Made by a program: the position numbers and the translations under genes. This document shows, piece by piece, positions 43,725 through 52,247 of a DNA stretch of 52,500 nucleotides. The stretch covers positions 1 through 52,500 of the forward strand of contig JADJFV010000032.1 of the NCBI GenBank assembly GCA_016708435.1, written 5' to 3'. The notes beneath the pieces were generated by a model. That model was not told the origin of the DNA and did no database searches. It worked only from the letters and a program-made list of their open reading frames with translations. Each line of letters begins with the position of its first letter. Positions within the stretch are counted from its first letter, which is position 1. Origin of the DNA: Leptospiraceae bacterium (GTDB lineage Bacteria > Spirochaetota > Leptospiria > Leptospirales > Leptospiraceae).

Positions 43725-44756
43725 GTGAAATTAAAATTAGCCGCTTCGATGCTAGAAAAACAAACTGGCTTAACTCATGAAAATCAATACTTTAACGAGT
43801 ATGGAGAGAAGATTGAAATCGGCTCATCACTTTGCCTGATTAACACAACTGGTATAATACTAAAAGTCACCAAAAAACTATCAGAACCACTCCAATATAA
43901 ATCAAAAGAATTGGTTGGAAAGTCTATTGGTCAGCTTATGAAAAATAACTGTGATTTTAATGACATCCTGAAAAAAGTTACTGACCAAGACTATTGCTCG
44001 ATGGTAATTTACATAGCTGGAAAAAATAGTAACCTCTATACATTTAGTGTCATTTTTGTAGGCATCTATAATGCACTAGGTAATCTTCATTCGCTTATAT
44101 GCTTAGGTCAAGACGTAAGCGAATCTATCCGTTTGAATGCTGAGATTATTGAAACCCAAAAAGAATTAATCTACATCTTAGGAGAAATTATTGAAAATCA
44201 CAGCCAAGAAACAAGTTTACATATTAAACGAGTGGCACTTATTTCTGAGTTGCTAGCACGTAAATATGGTTTGGGAAATCAACACTCGGAAATGATAAAA
44301 GTAGCTTCCTCTGTGCACGACATTGGAAAAATTAGCATACCGGCTGAAATTCTAAACAAACCTGGAAAATTAACAGAGGCAGAATTCCAAATTATTAAAA
44401 AACATCCCGAAATCGGTTTTAATTTACTCAGCAGCTCAGATAAACCATTGATTAAGATGGCGGCTAATATTGCTTATGAGCACCATGAACACTTCGATGG
44501 TAAAGGCTATCCAAGAGGTTTATCCGGATATCATATTGCAATTGAAGCAAGGATAGTTGGCTTGTCTGATGTGTTTGATGCATTGAGTAACCAACGCATT
44601 TATAAAGCTCCATGGATACGCCAAGACATCGAAAAATATTTGCAAACCAATAGCGGTCTACAATTTGATCCGGATTTGGTTACTATATTCCTAGCAAATA
44701 TAGATGAAATCTTTACCATCCGCAGTAAATTACGAGATAAATTTTCCCCCGTTTAG
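43725..44756 (+). CDS. PAS-like/HD-GYP phosphodiesterase
   Basis: A GTG start is used, preceded by GAGGAAG. Residues 20-135 form a PAS-like sensor domain. Residues 150-335 are an HD-GYP domain. The metal residues are visible in SSVHDIGKISIP and YEHHEHFDGKGYPRGLSG, with the GYP motif intact. HD-GYP enzymes hydrolyse cyclic di-GMP to GMP or pGpG. No membrane segment is present, so it is cytoplasmic. The last codons (FSPV-stop) are encoded within a hairpin repeat that extends into the gap before the cyclase gene 33 bases downstream. The two genes are probably one transcript. Confidence 0.9.
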   Translation: MKLKLAASMLEKQTGLTHENQYFNEYGEKIEIGSSLCLINTTGIILKVTKKLSEPLQYKSKELVGKSIGQLMKNNCDFNDILKKVTDQDYCSMVIYIAGKNSNLYTFSVIFVGIYNALGNLHSLICLGQDVSESIRLNAEIIETQKELIYILGEIIENHSQETSLHIKRVALISELLARKYGLGNQHSEMIKVASSVHDIGKISIPAEILNKPGKLTEAEFQIIKKHPEIGFNLLSSSDKPLIKMAANIAYEHHEHFDGKGYPRGLSGYHIAIEARIVGLSDVFDALSNQRIYKAPWIRQDIEKYLQTNSGLQFDPDLVTIFLANIDEIFTIRSKLRDKFSPV

Positions 44757-44777
44757 TTCATAACACCTATTTATGAA
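44741..44777 (+). repeat. TTCATAA hairpin repeat, copy 2
   Basis: This copy overlaps the 3' end of the HD-GYP gene (its TAG stop lies in GTTTAG). It forms TTCATAA-CACCTAT-TTATGAA, ending 12 bases before the adenylate cyclase ATG. Confidence 0.6.
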
Positions 44778-44789
44778 TAAGGATATTAA

Positions 44790-46235
44790 ATGGCATCAAA
44801 CCTAATTGACAGTATATTGCGTGAGCAAGCTTTTAAAAATGAAAAAACGGTCGCGTTTTTTCGTTTTGGATTTTTTTCACTTTCTTTAATACTCGATACG
44901 CTTGCCTATTTCGGATTTATCCAGTATACAGAAATTAATCCCCCTTTAAGGACTATTCTTTTAGATTGCTTGGTTGCCTTTATCTCAGGTGGAATACTTT
45001 TTCTATTCTTAAATAATATTTACCATGAGGCTATAAAATTTTTCGCGATTACTTTTGATTATTCATTGATTGCTCTTATGCTTATTTTTGATCCAACGAT
45101 TCCCAAAGGTGGTCAACTTATTTATTGGGTGACACTTGTTGCCTCAATTTTTCTTTTATTATTGAACCTACTCAGATATTCTAAATCGGGAGCAATTTAT
45201 TCTTCAATTCTCACCGTTGCCCTTTTCACAAGTGTTACTTCCTACTATAATAATGGCGATGCTGAAAATCTTGCTCCTATGCTTTTTAATTTAATACTGA
45301 TGCTATTTATAGGATATTTCATCACCTCATCTAGTAGAAAAATGATGGAAGAAGCTAATACAAAAAAGATGATGGAACGATACCTGCCTCCGCAACTTAT
45401 TGGCGAATTGTATAAAAAAAATGCAAATATTGAACCAGGTGGAGAATCTCGGAAAGTAACAATTCTATTTTCTGATATAAGATCATTTACATCGATTTCA
45501 GAATCCATGCCAGCTAACGAAGTAGTAACACTATTAAATGGTTATCTTTCTGCTATGACGGATATAATATTTCAGAATAAAGGAACTATAGATAAATTCA
45601 TAGGTGATGCGATAATGACTATTTTTGGAGCTCCGATAGAAAGTAAGGATGATGCAGTTCGCGCAGTAAAGACTGCTATCTCAATGAATAATAAACTTAA
45701 AGAATTCAATTCGCTTCATACTGAATTGTCCTTTCCTCTCGAAATAGGTATAGGAATTCATACTGGAGATGTTATCGTGGGTAATATAGGATCCGCAAAA
45801 AGGTTAGATTATACAGTCATAGGCGATAATGTGAACCTTTCTTCTCGAATTGAAAATTTAACCAAATTTTATAGCTGTCCCATTCTAATTTCACAAACGA
45901 CATTTAACGAATTGCAGAATGAAATTGAAGATTCTACCTTTCTTATAAGAGAAGTAGATACTGTAATTGTAAAAGGTAAAACCACTAGCATCAAAATCTA
46001 TGAAGTGCTTTGCTTTAATAATGAAATCGAAAAGAAAAAAATGGTAGAACTAAAAACTGAATTTGAAAATGGACTAAGATTTTACAAACAATTATCTTTT
46101 GAAAAAGCAATTCTCCATTTCAAGAACTTGGAAAAAGATCTATTAAGCGAAATGTATATAAAAAGATGTAAGAATTTTATGAACCATCCACCATCAGAAA
46201 ATTGGGATGGAAGTTTTATTCTCGAAAGTAAATAG
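44790..46235 (+). CDS. Membrane-bound class III adenylate cyclase
   Basis: The 481-residue protein has about six membrane segments in residues 20-185. A class III cyclase catalytic domain follows (about 215-400). The two metal-binding Asp lie in LFSDIRSFTS and FIGDAIMTIFGAP. The base-selecting residues look like Lys (IDKFIGDA) and Asp (YTVIGDNVNLSSR), which favours ATP over GTP. A helical C-terminal tail of about 70 residues follows. It would make cAMP at the membrane and could supply the cNMP-binding phosphatase at 30651. It was probably translated with the HD-GYP gene upstream. Confidence 0.9.
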   Translation: MASNLIDSILREQAFKNEKTVAFFRFGFFSLSLILDTLAYFGFIQYTEINPPLRTILLDCLVAFISGGILFLFLNNIYHEAIKFFAITFDYSLIALMLIFDPTIPKGGQLIYWVTLVASIFLLLLNLLRYSKSGAIYSSILTVALFTSVTSYYNNGDAENLAPMLFNLILMLFIGYFITSSSRKMMEEANTKKMMERYLPPQLIGELYKKNANIEPGGESRKVTILFSDIRSFTSISESMPANEVVTLLNGYLSAMTDIIFQNKGTIDKFIGDAIMTIFGAPIESKDDAVRAVKTAISMNNKLKEFNSLHTELSFPLEIGIGIHTGDVIVGNIGSAKRLDYTVIGDNVNLSSRIENLTKFYSCPILISQTTFNELQNEIEDSTFLIREVDTVIVKGKTTSIKIYEVLCFNNEIEKKKMVELKTEFENGLRFYKQLSFEKAILHFKNLEKDLLSEMYIKRCKNFMNHPPSENWDGSFILESK

Positions 46236-46260
46236 GTTTTAAAAAAAACAACGTTGAAAA

Positions 46261-46298
46261 AATTTTGCCTCATTTAGCTCATAACATCTATTTAGGAA
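46261..46298 (+). repeat. TTCATAA hairpin repeat, copy 3, degenerate
   Basis: AATTTTGCCTCATTTAGC leads into CTCATAA and TTAGGAA. It aligns with copies 1 and 2 at most positions, but the stem is imperfect. It lies 26 bases after the cyclase stop. Confidence 0.5.
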
Positions 46299-46738
46299 GA
46301 GGAGCAATCCGATCCACCCTTTCTTCTGACGGAAGAAACCACTAATCACTCTTGATGGCTTCGATTTTCTTTCCATTCCATTATTATCTAGGGCGGGGCT
46401 ATTCACAAAAGTCATCGACCCTTTGATTAACATATTCGAGTGACAACGACGCTTACGCTAATGGGTTATTGAGCCATGCTATCTTTACAGCATGAGCGAA
46501 ATGGGAGGACTAGTTGTAAAAAGTTGGAAATAGTAAAAAGGATTGCTTTGTTGTGGTAATTAGATGTTGCGAAGTTTTGTAGTATATGCCGCCCCCCGCT
46601 CTGATGGAGCGGTCTAGCAAGCCTCGGTTTCTCCGCTGATGCTCCCGAAACCCAACCTGTTTTGATTATTCTTTAGGAGTAAATCCCCCTTTTGGCGGGG
46701 GGGGGGGGGGGGCCCTTTTTGCCTATGGGCTACAAAAA
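46299..46738. other. Intergenic stretch with a 16-G homopolymer and GC-rich hairpins
   Basis: No ORF is supported. GC-rich inverted repeats occur near 46600-46660 (GCTC-TGATG-GAGC and GGTTTC-GAAACC). A run of 16 G lies at 46697-46712, preceded by AAATCCCCC and a TTGGC. It resembles the AATCCCCC palindrome family and directly precedes the tRNA 3' side. Confidence 0.5.
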
Positions 46739-46811
46739 GTTGCCCTCCTGGGCTCGAACCAGCGACCCATTGATTAACAGTCAATTGCTCTACCGGCTGA
46801 GCTAAAGGGGA
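46739..46811 (-). tRNA. tRNA-Asn (GTT), with an irregular acceptor stem
   Basis: On the minus strand the sequence gives a D arm (TAGCTCAGCCGGTAGAGC), an anticodon arm with loop CTGTTAA (anticodon GTT), a variable loop and a T arm with GGTTCGAGCCC. The 5' acceptor strand is TCCCCTT. The 3' side, read after the T arm, is AGGGCAA and pairs poorly; AAGGGGA would be expected. No encoded CCA follows. Either the 3' end is mutated, the base calls next to the G run are wrong, or the gene is inactive. Confidence 0.75.
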
Positions 46812-47009
46812 TTATCACGGTTTTGATGTCAGTTTTTTGGATATATAAAAAAGAGCAAGTAATAATTGGAAGAAGAAATGGAATTTTGTGAATATTTTTC
46901 TTGCAAAAATGGAAAAAAAACAGCTAGAAGGAAAAAAAATGACAGAAATTATTCTAGAACTATGCAGTGTGACATAACACGACAAAACTATTCGGAGACA
47001 ATTTTATCT

Positions 47010-50000
47010 ATGAAAATACATCGCTACTTTACACAGGGCTCTGAGTCCCAATATCCGGGAATCGAATGGGCAAAAAAGAATTCCAAAATCACAAACTCTG
47101 ACGGTTCTTCCGTCTTTGAAGCAAATGACATCCAAGTTCCCTCTGGTTGGTCCCAAGTTGCTACTGATATTCTTGCCCAAAAATACTTTCGCCGCAAAGG
47201 CATTCCTAAGTATTTACGTAAAGTAGAAGAGCCTGGAATTCCTGAATGGCTCCAAAGATCTGTCCCTGATAACGATAAATTAAATTCTCTCAATCCCGAA
47301 GATAGATATTACGGCGAAAACGATGCCAGACAAGTGTTTCATAGACTTGCTGGTTGCTGGACGTATTGGGGTTTCAAATACGGCTATTTCTCCGATGAAC
47401 AAAGCGCTCGTGTTTTTTATGAAGAAACAACCTTCATGCTTGCTTCTCAAATGGCTGCCCCTAACTCCCCTCAGTGGTTTAATACCGGTCTTCATTGGGC
47501 ATACGGAATCGACGGAACTTCCCAAGGTCATTATTACGTAGATCCAAAGTCAGGTGTCCTCACAAAATCCTCTTCTTCTTATGAACACCCTCAACCACAT
47601 GCTTGCTTTATCCAAAGTGTAAATGATGACCTTGTCAATGAAGGTGGAATCATGGATCTTTGGGTTCGCGAAGCTCGTTTATTCAAATATGGTTCTGGAA
47701 CCGGAACTAACTTTTCTAATATTCGTGGAGAAAACGAATCCTTGTCCGGTGGCGGAAAAAGCTCTGGCTTAATGAGCTTCTTAAAGATTGGCGATAGAGC
47801 AGCAGGTGCTATTAAATCCGGTGGAACTACTCGTCGTGCGGCTAAGATGGTTTGTCTTGATATGGATCATCCCGACATCGAAGAGTTTATTGATTGGAAA
47901 GTCAACGAAGAACAAAAAGTAGCCGCTCTTGTCACTGGCTCCATCCACAACAATCGCGCTCTCAATAAAGTAATGAAAGCCTGTCATGAATTTCAAACTA
48001 CAACTGAATCCGACAAGTTCGATCCTACTAAAAATCCGAATTTAAAAAAAGCAATCATCGAAGCCAAAAAAGTTTTCTGTCCAGACAATTACATCAAGCG
48101 TGTCATTGACTTAGCAAAACAAGGCACAAAAGAAATTCTTTTTGAAGAACTAACAACTGATTGGCAATCAGAGGCATACAACACAGTATCCGGTCAAAAC
48201 AGCAATAACTCTGTTCGTATTTCAAACCAATTCATGAATGCAGTAGAGAAAGACTATGACTGGAATTTATTCAATAGAACCGAAAATGAAAAAGCAGCCA
48301 AGCTTGGTCGTGCGGCAAAGCCTGCGAAGACTCTACGTGCTCGCGATCTTTGGGAAAAAATTGCCAATGCTGCCTGGTCTTCTGCTGACCCTGGAACCCA
48401 ATACCACACAACGATTAACGAATGGCATACCTGTCCAGAAGATGGACCGATTAATGCTTCTAATCCTTGCTCTGAATACATGTTCTTAGATAACACGGCG
48501 TGTAATTTAGCTTCTGCTAACCTACAAAAGTTTCTCAAAGCAGATGGAACCTTTGATGTAGATGCATTCCGTCATCTCTGTCATATATGGACGATTATCC
48601 TCGAAATCTCTGTAACGATGGCTCAATTTCCTTCTCGTGAAATCGCTGAGCTTTCTTATAAATTTAGAACTCTCGGTTTGGGTTATGCTAACTTAGGCTC
48701 TATTCTTATGATTATGGGAATTCCTTATGACTCAAAAGAAGCGTTAGGCGTAACGGGTGCTATTTCTTCTATCATGCATATGACTGCATACAAAACATCA
48801 GCCCTCATGGCTAGTGAATTGGGTGCATTTGCAGGATACGAAAAAAATAGAGAGCATATGCTCCGCGTGATCCGCAACCACCGTCGTGCTGCTTATAATT
48901 CTCCTTCTGAGGATTACGAAGGCTTAACCATAAAACCAATTGGAATTGATTCTTCTAATTGTCCGGCTTATCTTTTAAATGCTGCTAAAGAAGATTCAGA
49001 TGCAGCTTTAGATCTCGGGGAAAAATACGGTTACCGCAACGCGCAGGTAACAGTCATTGCACCGACTGGAACGATTGGTCTTGTTATGGATTGCGACACA
49101 ACAGGAATCGAGCCTGACTTCGCTCTTGTGAAATACAAGAAATTAGCCGGTGGTGGTTACTTTAAAATCATCAACCAATCTGTCCCGCCTGCTCTAAAAA
49201 AACTCGGTTACTCTCCTACCGAAATGGAAGCAATTGTAAATTACTGTAAAGGTTACGCGACATTTAACGGGGCACCTTATATCAATACACATGCCTTAAA
49301 AGAAAAAGGTTTTACCGATGAAATTCTTCAAAAGGTAGAAAGAGATTTGGCTGCTGCATTTGATATTAACTTTGTCTTTAACAAATATGTTTTAGGAGAA
49401 GAATTTTTCTCGAAGACATTGAAGCTTTCTAAAGAAGTGTATGATGCCCCTAATTTCAATTTGCTCGAGCACTTGGGATTTACAAAAGACGAAATCAGAA
49501 AAGCTAACGATTATGTTTGCGGAACCATGACAGTCGAAAATGCTCCATTCTTAAAAGAGAAAGACCTTCCTGTTTTTGATTGTGCAAATAAATGTGGTCG
49601 TTACGGCAAACGTTTCTTATCCTACCAATCTCATATTCGTGCAATGGCTGCTGCTCAACCATTTATCAGTGGTGCCATTTCTAAAACAATCAATCTTCCC
49701 GAAGAAGCAACTTTAGAAGATGTAAAAGATGCTTATCTTATTTCCTGGAAGATGATGGTTAAGGCAAATGCATTGTACCGCGATGGATCAAAACTTTCTC
49801 AACCACTCAATTCTGTTTCCGAAATGCTTCATTTCGCAGAAGAAGATACTGCTGAGGATACGCAAGATAAGCCGGCAGTGATTAAGACAGCAGAGAAAAT
49901 TGTTCTCAAATATATCTCCCAAAGAAGAAAGCTTCCTTCTCGTCGAGCTGGATACACACAAAAAGCAACAGTTGGAAGTCATAAAGTTTATCTTCGCACG

Positions 50001-50642
50001 GGTGAATACGAAGATGGTCAACTCGGAGAAATCTTTATCGACATGCACAAAGAAGGCGCGGCATTCCGTAGCTTAATGAATGCATTCGCTATCGCTGTTT
50101 CTTTAGGATTACAACATGGAGTTCCTTTAGAAGAATTTGTAGAAGCATTTACTTTCTTCAAGTTTGAACCAAATGGAATGGTAAATGGAAACCAACATAT
50201 CAAGATGAGCACTTCTGTGATTGATTATATTTTCCGTGAGTTAGCTATTACCTACTTGGGTCGTTATGATCTAGGTCAAGTTGTTTCGGATGAAGAACTT
50301 CGTGGAGATGAAGTAGGCAAGTCCGGGAGGTTGGATTCGGATAGCTCCGATGCTTTGAATGAAGTTGCCGAGCCAAAGATTTCTAAAAACGGAATTAAAC
50401 CAAGTTCTGTTGGAATTAAACCACTTCCGATTTCTTTGTCTGAAGTGATTTCTAAGAATGATGCGAATGCAAACAAAAAGAGTAGCGGCATAGCAGTATT
50501 AGACACAGCAGGGCAAAGAGAGAGAGCTAAAATTCAAGGTTATACAGGAGATTCCTGTGTAGAATGTGGTTCGTTTCAAATGGTCAGAAATGGCTCTTGC
50601 CTGAAATGTAATTCGTGCGGAACTACTACTGGTTGTAGCTGA
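47010..50642 (+). CDS. nrdJ: Vitamin B12-dependent (class II) ribonucleoside-diphosphate reductase
   Basis: The frame is open from 46866. The ATG at 47010 (MKIHRYFTQG) is chosen because class II NrdJ proteins typically begin this way and GGAG lies upstream at 46994. The product has 1210 residues. It reduces ribonucleotides using adenosylcobalamin, independent of oxygen. Visible features are the Cys in PHACFIQS, NPCSEYMFLDNTACNLAS (about residue 485), the VIAPTGTIG loop and a Cys-rich C-terminal zinc-ribbon tail (SCVECG to CLKCNSCG, ending TTGCS). A short ORF of 12 codons with its own AAGGA lies at about 46939-46977. No NrdR box or cobalamin riboswitch is evident upstream. Confidence 0.95.
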   Translation: MKIHRYFTQGSESQYPGIEWAKKNSKITNSDGSSVFEANDIQVPSGWSQVATDILAQKYFRRKGIPKYLRKVEEPGIPEWLQRSVPDNDKLNSLNPEDRYYGENDARQVFHRLAGCWTYWGFKYGYFSDEQSARVFYEETTFMLASQMAAPNSPQWFNTGLHWAYGIDGTSQGHYYVDPKSGVLTKSSSSYEHPQPHACFIQSVNDDLVNEGGIMDLWVREARLFKYGSGTGTNFSNIRGENESLSGGGKSSGLMSFLKIGDRAAGAIKSGGTTRRAAKMVCLDMDHPDIEEFIDWKVNEEQKVAALVTGSIHNNRALNKVMKACHEFQTTTESDKFDPTKNPNLKKAIIEAKKVFCPDNYIKRVIDLAKQGTKEILFEELTTDWQSEAYNTVSGQNSNNSVRISNQFMNAVEKDYDWNLFNRTENEKAAKLGRAAKPAKTLRARDLWEKIANAAWSSADPGTQYHTTINEWHTCPEDGPINASNPCSEYMFLDNTACNLASANLQKFLKADGTFDVDAFRHLCHIWTIILEISVTMAQFPSREIAELSYKFRTLGLGYANLGSILMIMGIPYDSKEALGVTGAISSIMHMTAYKTSALMASELGAFAGYEKNREHMLRVIRNHRRAAYNSPSEDYEGLTIKPIGIDSSNCPAYLLNAAKEDSDAALDLGEKYGYRNAQVTVIAPTGTIGLVMDCDTTGIEPDFALVKYKKLAGGGYFKIINQSVPPALKKLGYSPTEMEAIVNYCKGYATFNGAPYINTHALKEKGFTDEILQKVERDLAAAFDINFVFNKYVLGEEFFSKTLKLSKEVYDAPNFNLLEHLGFTKDEIRKANDYVCGTMTVENAPFLKEKDLPVFDCANKCGRYGKRFLSYQSHIRAMAAAQPFISGAISKTINLPEEATLEDVKDAYLISWKMMVKANALYRDGSKLSQPLNSVSEMLHFAEEDTAEDTQDKPAVIKTAEKIVLKYISQRRKLPSRRAGYTQKATVGSHKVYLRTGEYEDGQLGEIFIDMHKEGAAFRSLMNAFAIAVSLGLQHGVPLEEFVEAFTFFKFEPNGMVNGNQHIKMSTSVIDYIFRELAITYLGRYDLGQVVSDEELRGDEVGKSGRLDSDSSDALNEVAEPKISKNGIKPSSVGIKPLPISLSEVISKNDANANKKSSGIAVLDTAGQRERAKIQGYTGDSCVECGSFQMVRNGSCLKCNSCGTTTGCS

Positions 50643-50656
50643 GGCTAATTTATAAA

Positions 50657-51061
50657 ATGTCGATGCGTGTCAGATTATATTTACTTTTTTCCATGCTTGT
50701 ACTAGTTTTAGCTTGTAATAAGCGGCTAATCAGAAAAGATGATTTGACACTCATAAATGAGCATTATTCGCAAAATACGTATTATGTGAAAGAGAACCTT
50801 GTTTTAGATAACAAGGAAGTGATAAAAAAGGATACCTCTGTAAAAATATGGATTGAGTCAACTGCATCCATTTTGAAAGTTAAGTGTTATAACAGTAACG
50901 AAGAAAGAGAAAGTGCTGTTGGAAAGATGGTAGCATATATCATCAACGAAGACTTCAAGGCAAAACAGTTTACAGTGGAATATTTGGACCAGTTGATAGC
51001 TGAAAAGCTAGTGTACTACGATGCAAAGGACGTAAGTAAAAATAAAAAGGCAAAAAAATAG
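50657..51061 (+). CDS. Small lipoprotein
   Basis: A 134-residue protein with a lipoprotein signal (LLFSMLVLVLAC, lipobox LVLAC). The mature part is charged and ends in a Lys-rich tail (SKNKKAKK). It starts 14 bases after nrdJ, and the LysM-M23 gene begins 47 bases after its stop. I do not recognise the family. A role with the adjacent peptidoglycan hydrolase is possible from position only. Confidence 0.75.
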   Translation: MSMRVRLYLLFSMLVLVLACNKRLIRKDDLTLINEHYSQNTYYVKENLVLDNKEVIKKDTSVKIWIESTASILKVKCYNSNEERESAVGKMVAYIINEDFKAKQFTVEYLDQLIAEKLVYYDAKDVSKNKKAKK

Positions 51062-51108
51062 GGATTTTGCTTGACTATTTTTGAATACTTATACGATACA
51101 ATAAATAG

Positions 51109-52047
51109 ATGCTGATACAATTCTGGATTTTAATAGTTTTTGCGATTACGGTAATATTTACCTCTGTCGCTTTCGCGAGCCCATTCGATTCGTTTGAGAA
51201 CGAGTTAAAGGAATATATTGACTCTGAGTCTGGTCAATACTATGAAGGAGAAGACTCTCAAATCAAAGAGCTTTTTTCACCTGATGAAGAAAGTGCCGAT
51301 GAGACAACGAAGAGTGTTGGAACCTATTCCAGAGTATCATCTAACTATAAGCTTCCCTCACATATTCAGATTGCTCGCGTCATTTCCACTACAGTCATCA
51401 AGCCAACCACTACAGTTGTAGGTGGTTACAAAGTTAAATCCAAAGACACACTGAGCACGATTGCTAGACGTTACAAGATGAAAGTCGAGCAAATCAAAAA
51501 ACTCAACGGTCTAAAAGGTGATTTAATCCGTATAGGACAAGTTTTAAGAATTAATAGCACAAAAACCACTACCTCCACTATGGCGGGTGGCACAATATAC
51601 AAGATGAAAGTGTTTGCTTTACCAGTTCTGACTGGCAAAACAACTTCTCGTTTTGGTTATAGACGCGACCCATTCAATCCAAGCGTTCGAAACTATCACT
51701 CTGGTCTAGATTTATCTGCTCCAGTAGGCACTCCAGTTATAGCATCAGCAGAAGGAGTAGTAGAATTCAAAGGAAGAAATGGCGGTTACGGAAACACAGT
51801 TATCATTCGTCACAAGGGTGGCTACAAAACCATTTACGCTCACTGCTCAACCACTGTTGTGGAAGTAGGAGATTTTGTTAAAATGGGTAAAGTAATCGGA
51901 TCTGTAGGTAGAACTGGAACAGCAACCGGAGCACATTTACACTTTGAAGTCATCTACAAAGGAAAGCTAATCGATCCTGAAAAAGCACTTCGCAAGATTG
52001 AAATCGTTACCACAAAACCAGGAACCACCTTAGCAAACAAATCCTAA
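51109..52047 (+). CDS. LysM-domain M23 metallopeptidase
   Basis: A signal peptide (to about residue 24) is followed by an acidic linker. One LysM domain covers about residues 105-150 (YKVKSKDTLSTIARRYKM to RIGQVLRI), and an M23 peptidase domain about 180-295. The zinc ligands are in YHSGLDLSAPVG, with the active-site His in IYAHC and HLHFE. M23 enzymes cleave peptidoglycan cross-links or act as amidase activators (EnvC/NlpD type). All catalytic residues are present, so it should be an active endopeptidase. No ribosome binding site precedes the ATG. A TTGACT at 51071 suggests a promoter very close to the start. Confidence 0.9.
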   Translation: MLIQFWILIVFAITVIFTSVAFASPFDSFENELKEYIDSESGQYYEGEDSQIKELFSPDEESADETTKSVGTYSRVSSNYKLPSHIQIARVISTTVIKPTTTVVGGYKVKSKDTLSTIARRYKMKVEQIKKLNGLKGDLIRIGQVLRINSTKTTTSTMAGGTIYKMKVFALPVLTGKTTSRFGYRRDPFNPSVRNYHSGLDLSAPVGTPVIASAEGVVEFKGRNGGYGNTVIIRHKGGYKTIYAHCSTTVVEVGDFVKMGKVIGSVGRTGTATGAHLHFEVIYKGKLIDPEKALRKIEIVTTKPGTTLANKS

Positions 52048-52073
52048 TCATTCTAAACTAGATTGTATCCCTA

Positions 52074-52104
52074 AGAGCCCGTGTAGAAATGCATGGGCTT
52101 TTTT
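52074..52104 (+). terminator. Rho-independent terminator after the LysM-M23 gene
   Basis: AGCCCGTG pairs with CATGGGCT (one mismatch) around an 8-base loop, followed by TTTTTTG. Confidence 0.7.
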
Positions 52105-52247
52105 GTTTGTAAACCGAGGAGAACGATTTATCGCATCTCTGCTTTAGTCAGAGTGGTTTTCGAAGGGTTCTTCTTGTAAATCTTGTTAATCCTGTCTAAG
52201 AAAACTCTTTTTCTAGAACCACTTACAATCGAAATCAATTAAGTTGT

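Noticed and set aside
46697..46712. The 16-G run as a phase-variation switch of a gene
   Set aside because: No open reading frame spans it and it is not in a plausible promoter spacer; assembly error or repeat origin is likelier.
46240..47009. Cobalamin riboswitch or NrdR box upstream of nrdJ
   Set aside because: I looked for a B12-box-like core and a palindromic NrdR site and saw neither; the leader is short and AT-rich.
46866..47009. Longer nrdJ start at 46866 (TTG) or 46878 (ATG)
   Set aside because: The extra 48 residues are Lys/Arg-rich and not part of the NrdJ family N-terminus; the ATG at 47010 matches the usual start.
47280..50506. Several 65-95 codon ORFs opposite nrdJ
   Set aside because: They are shadows of a strongly coding strand with intact NrdJ motifs.
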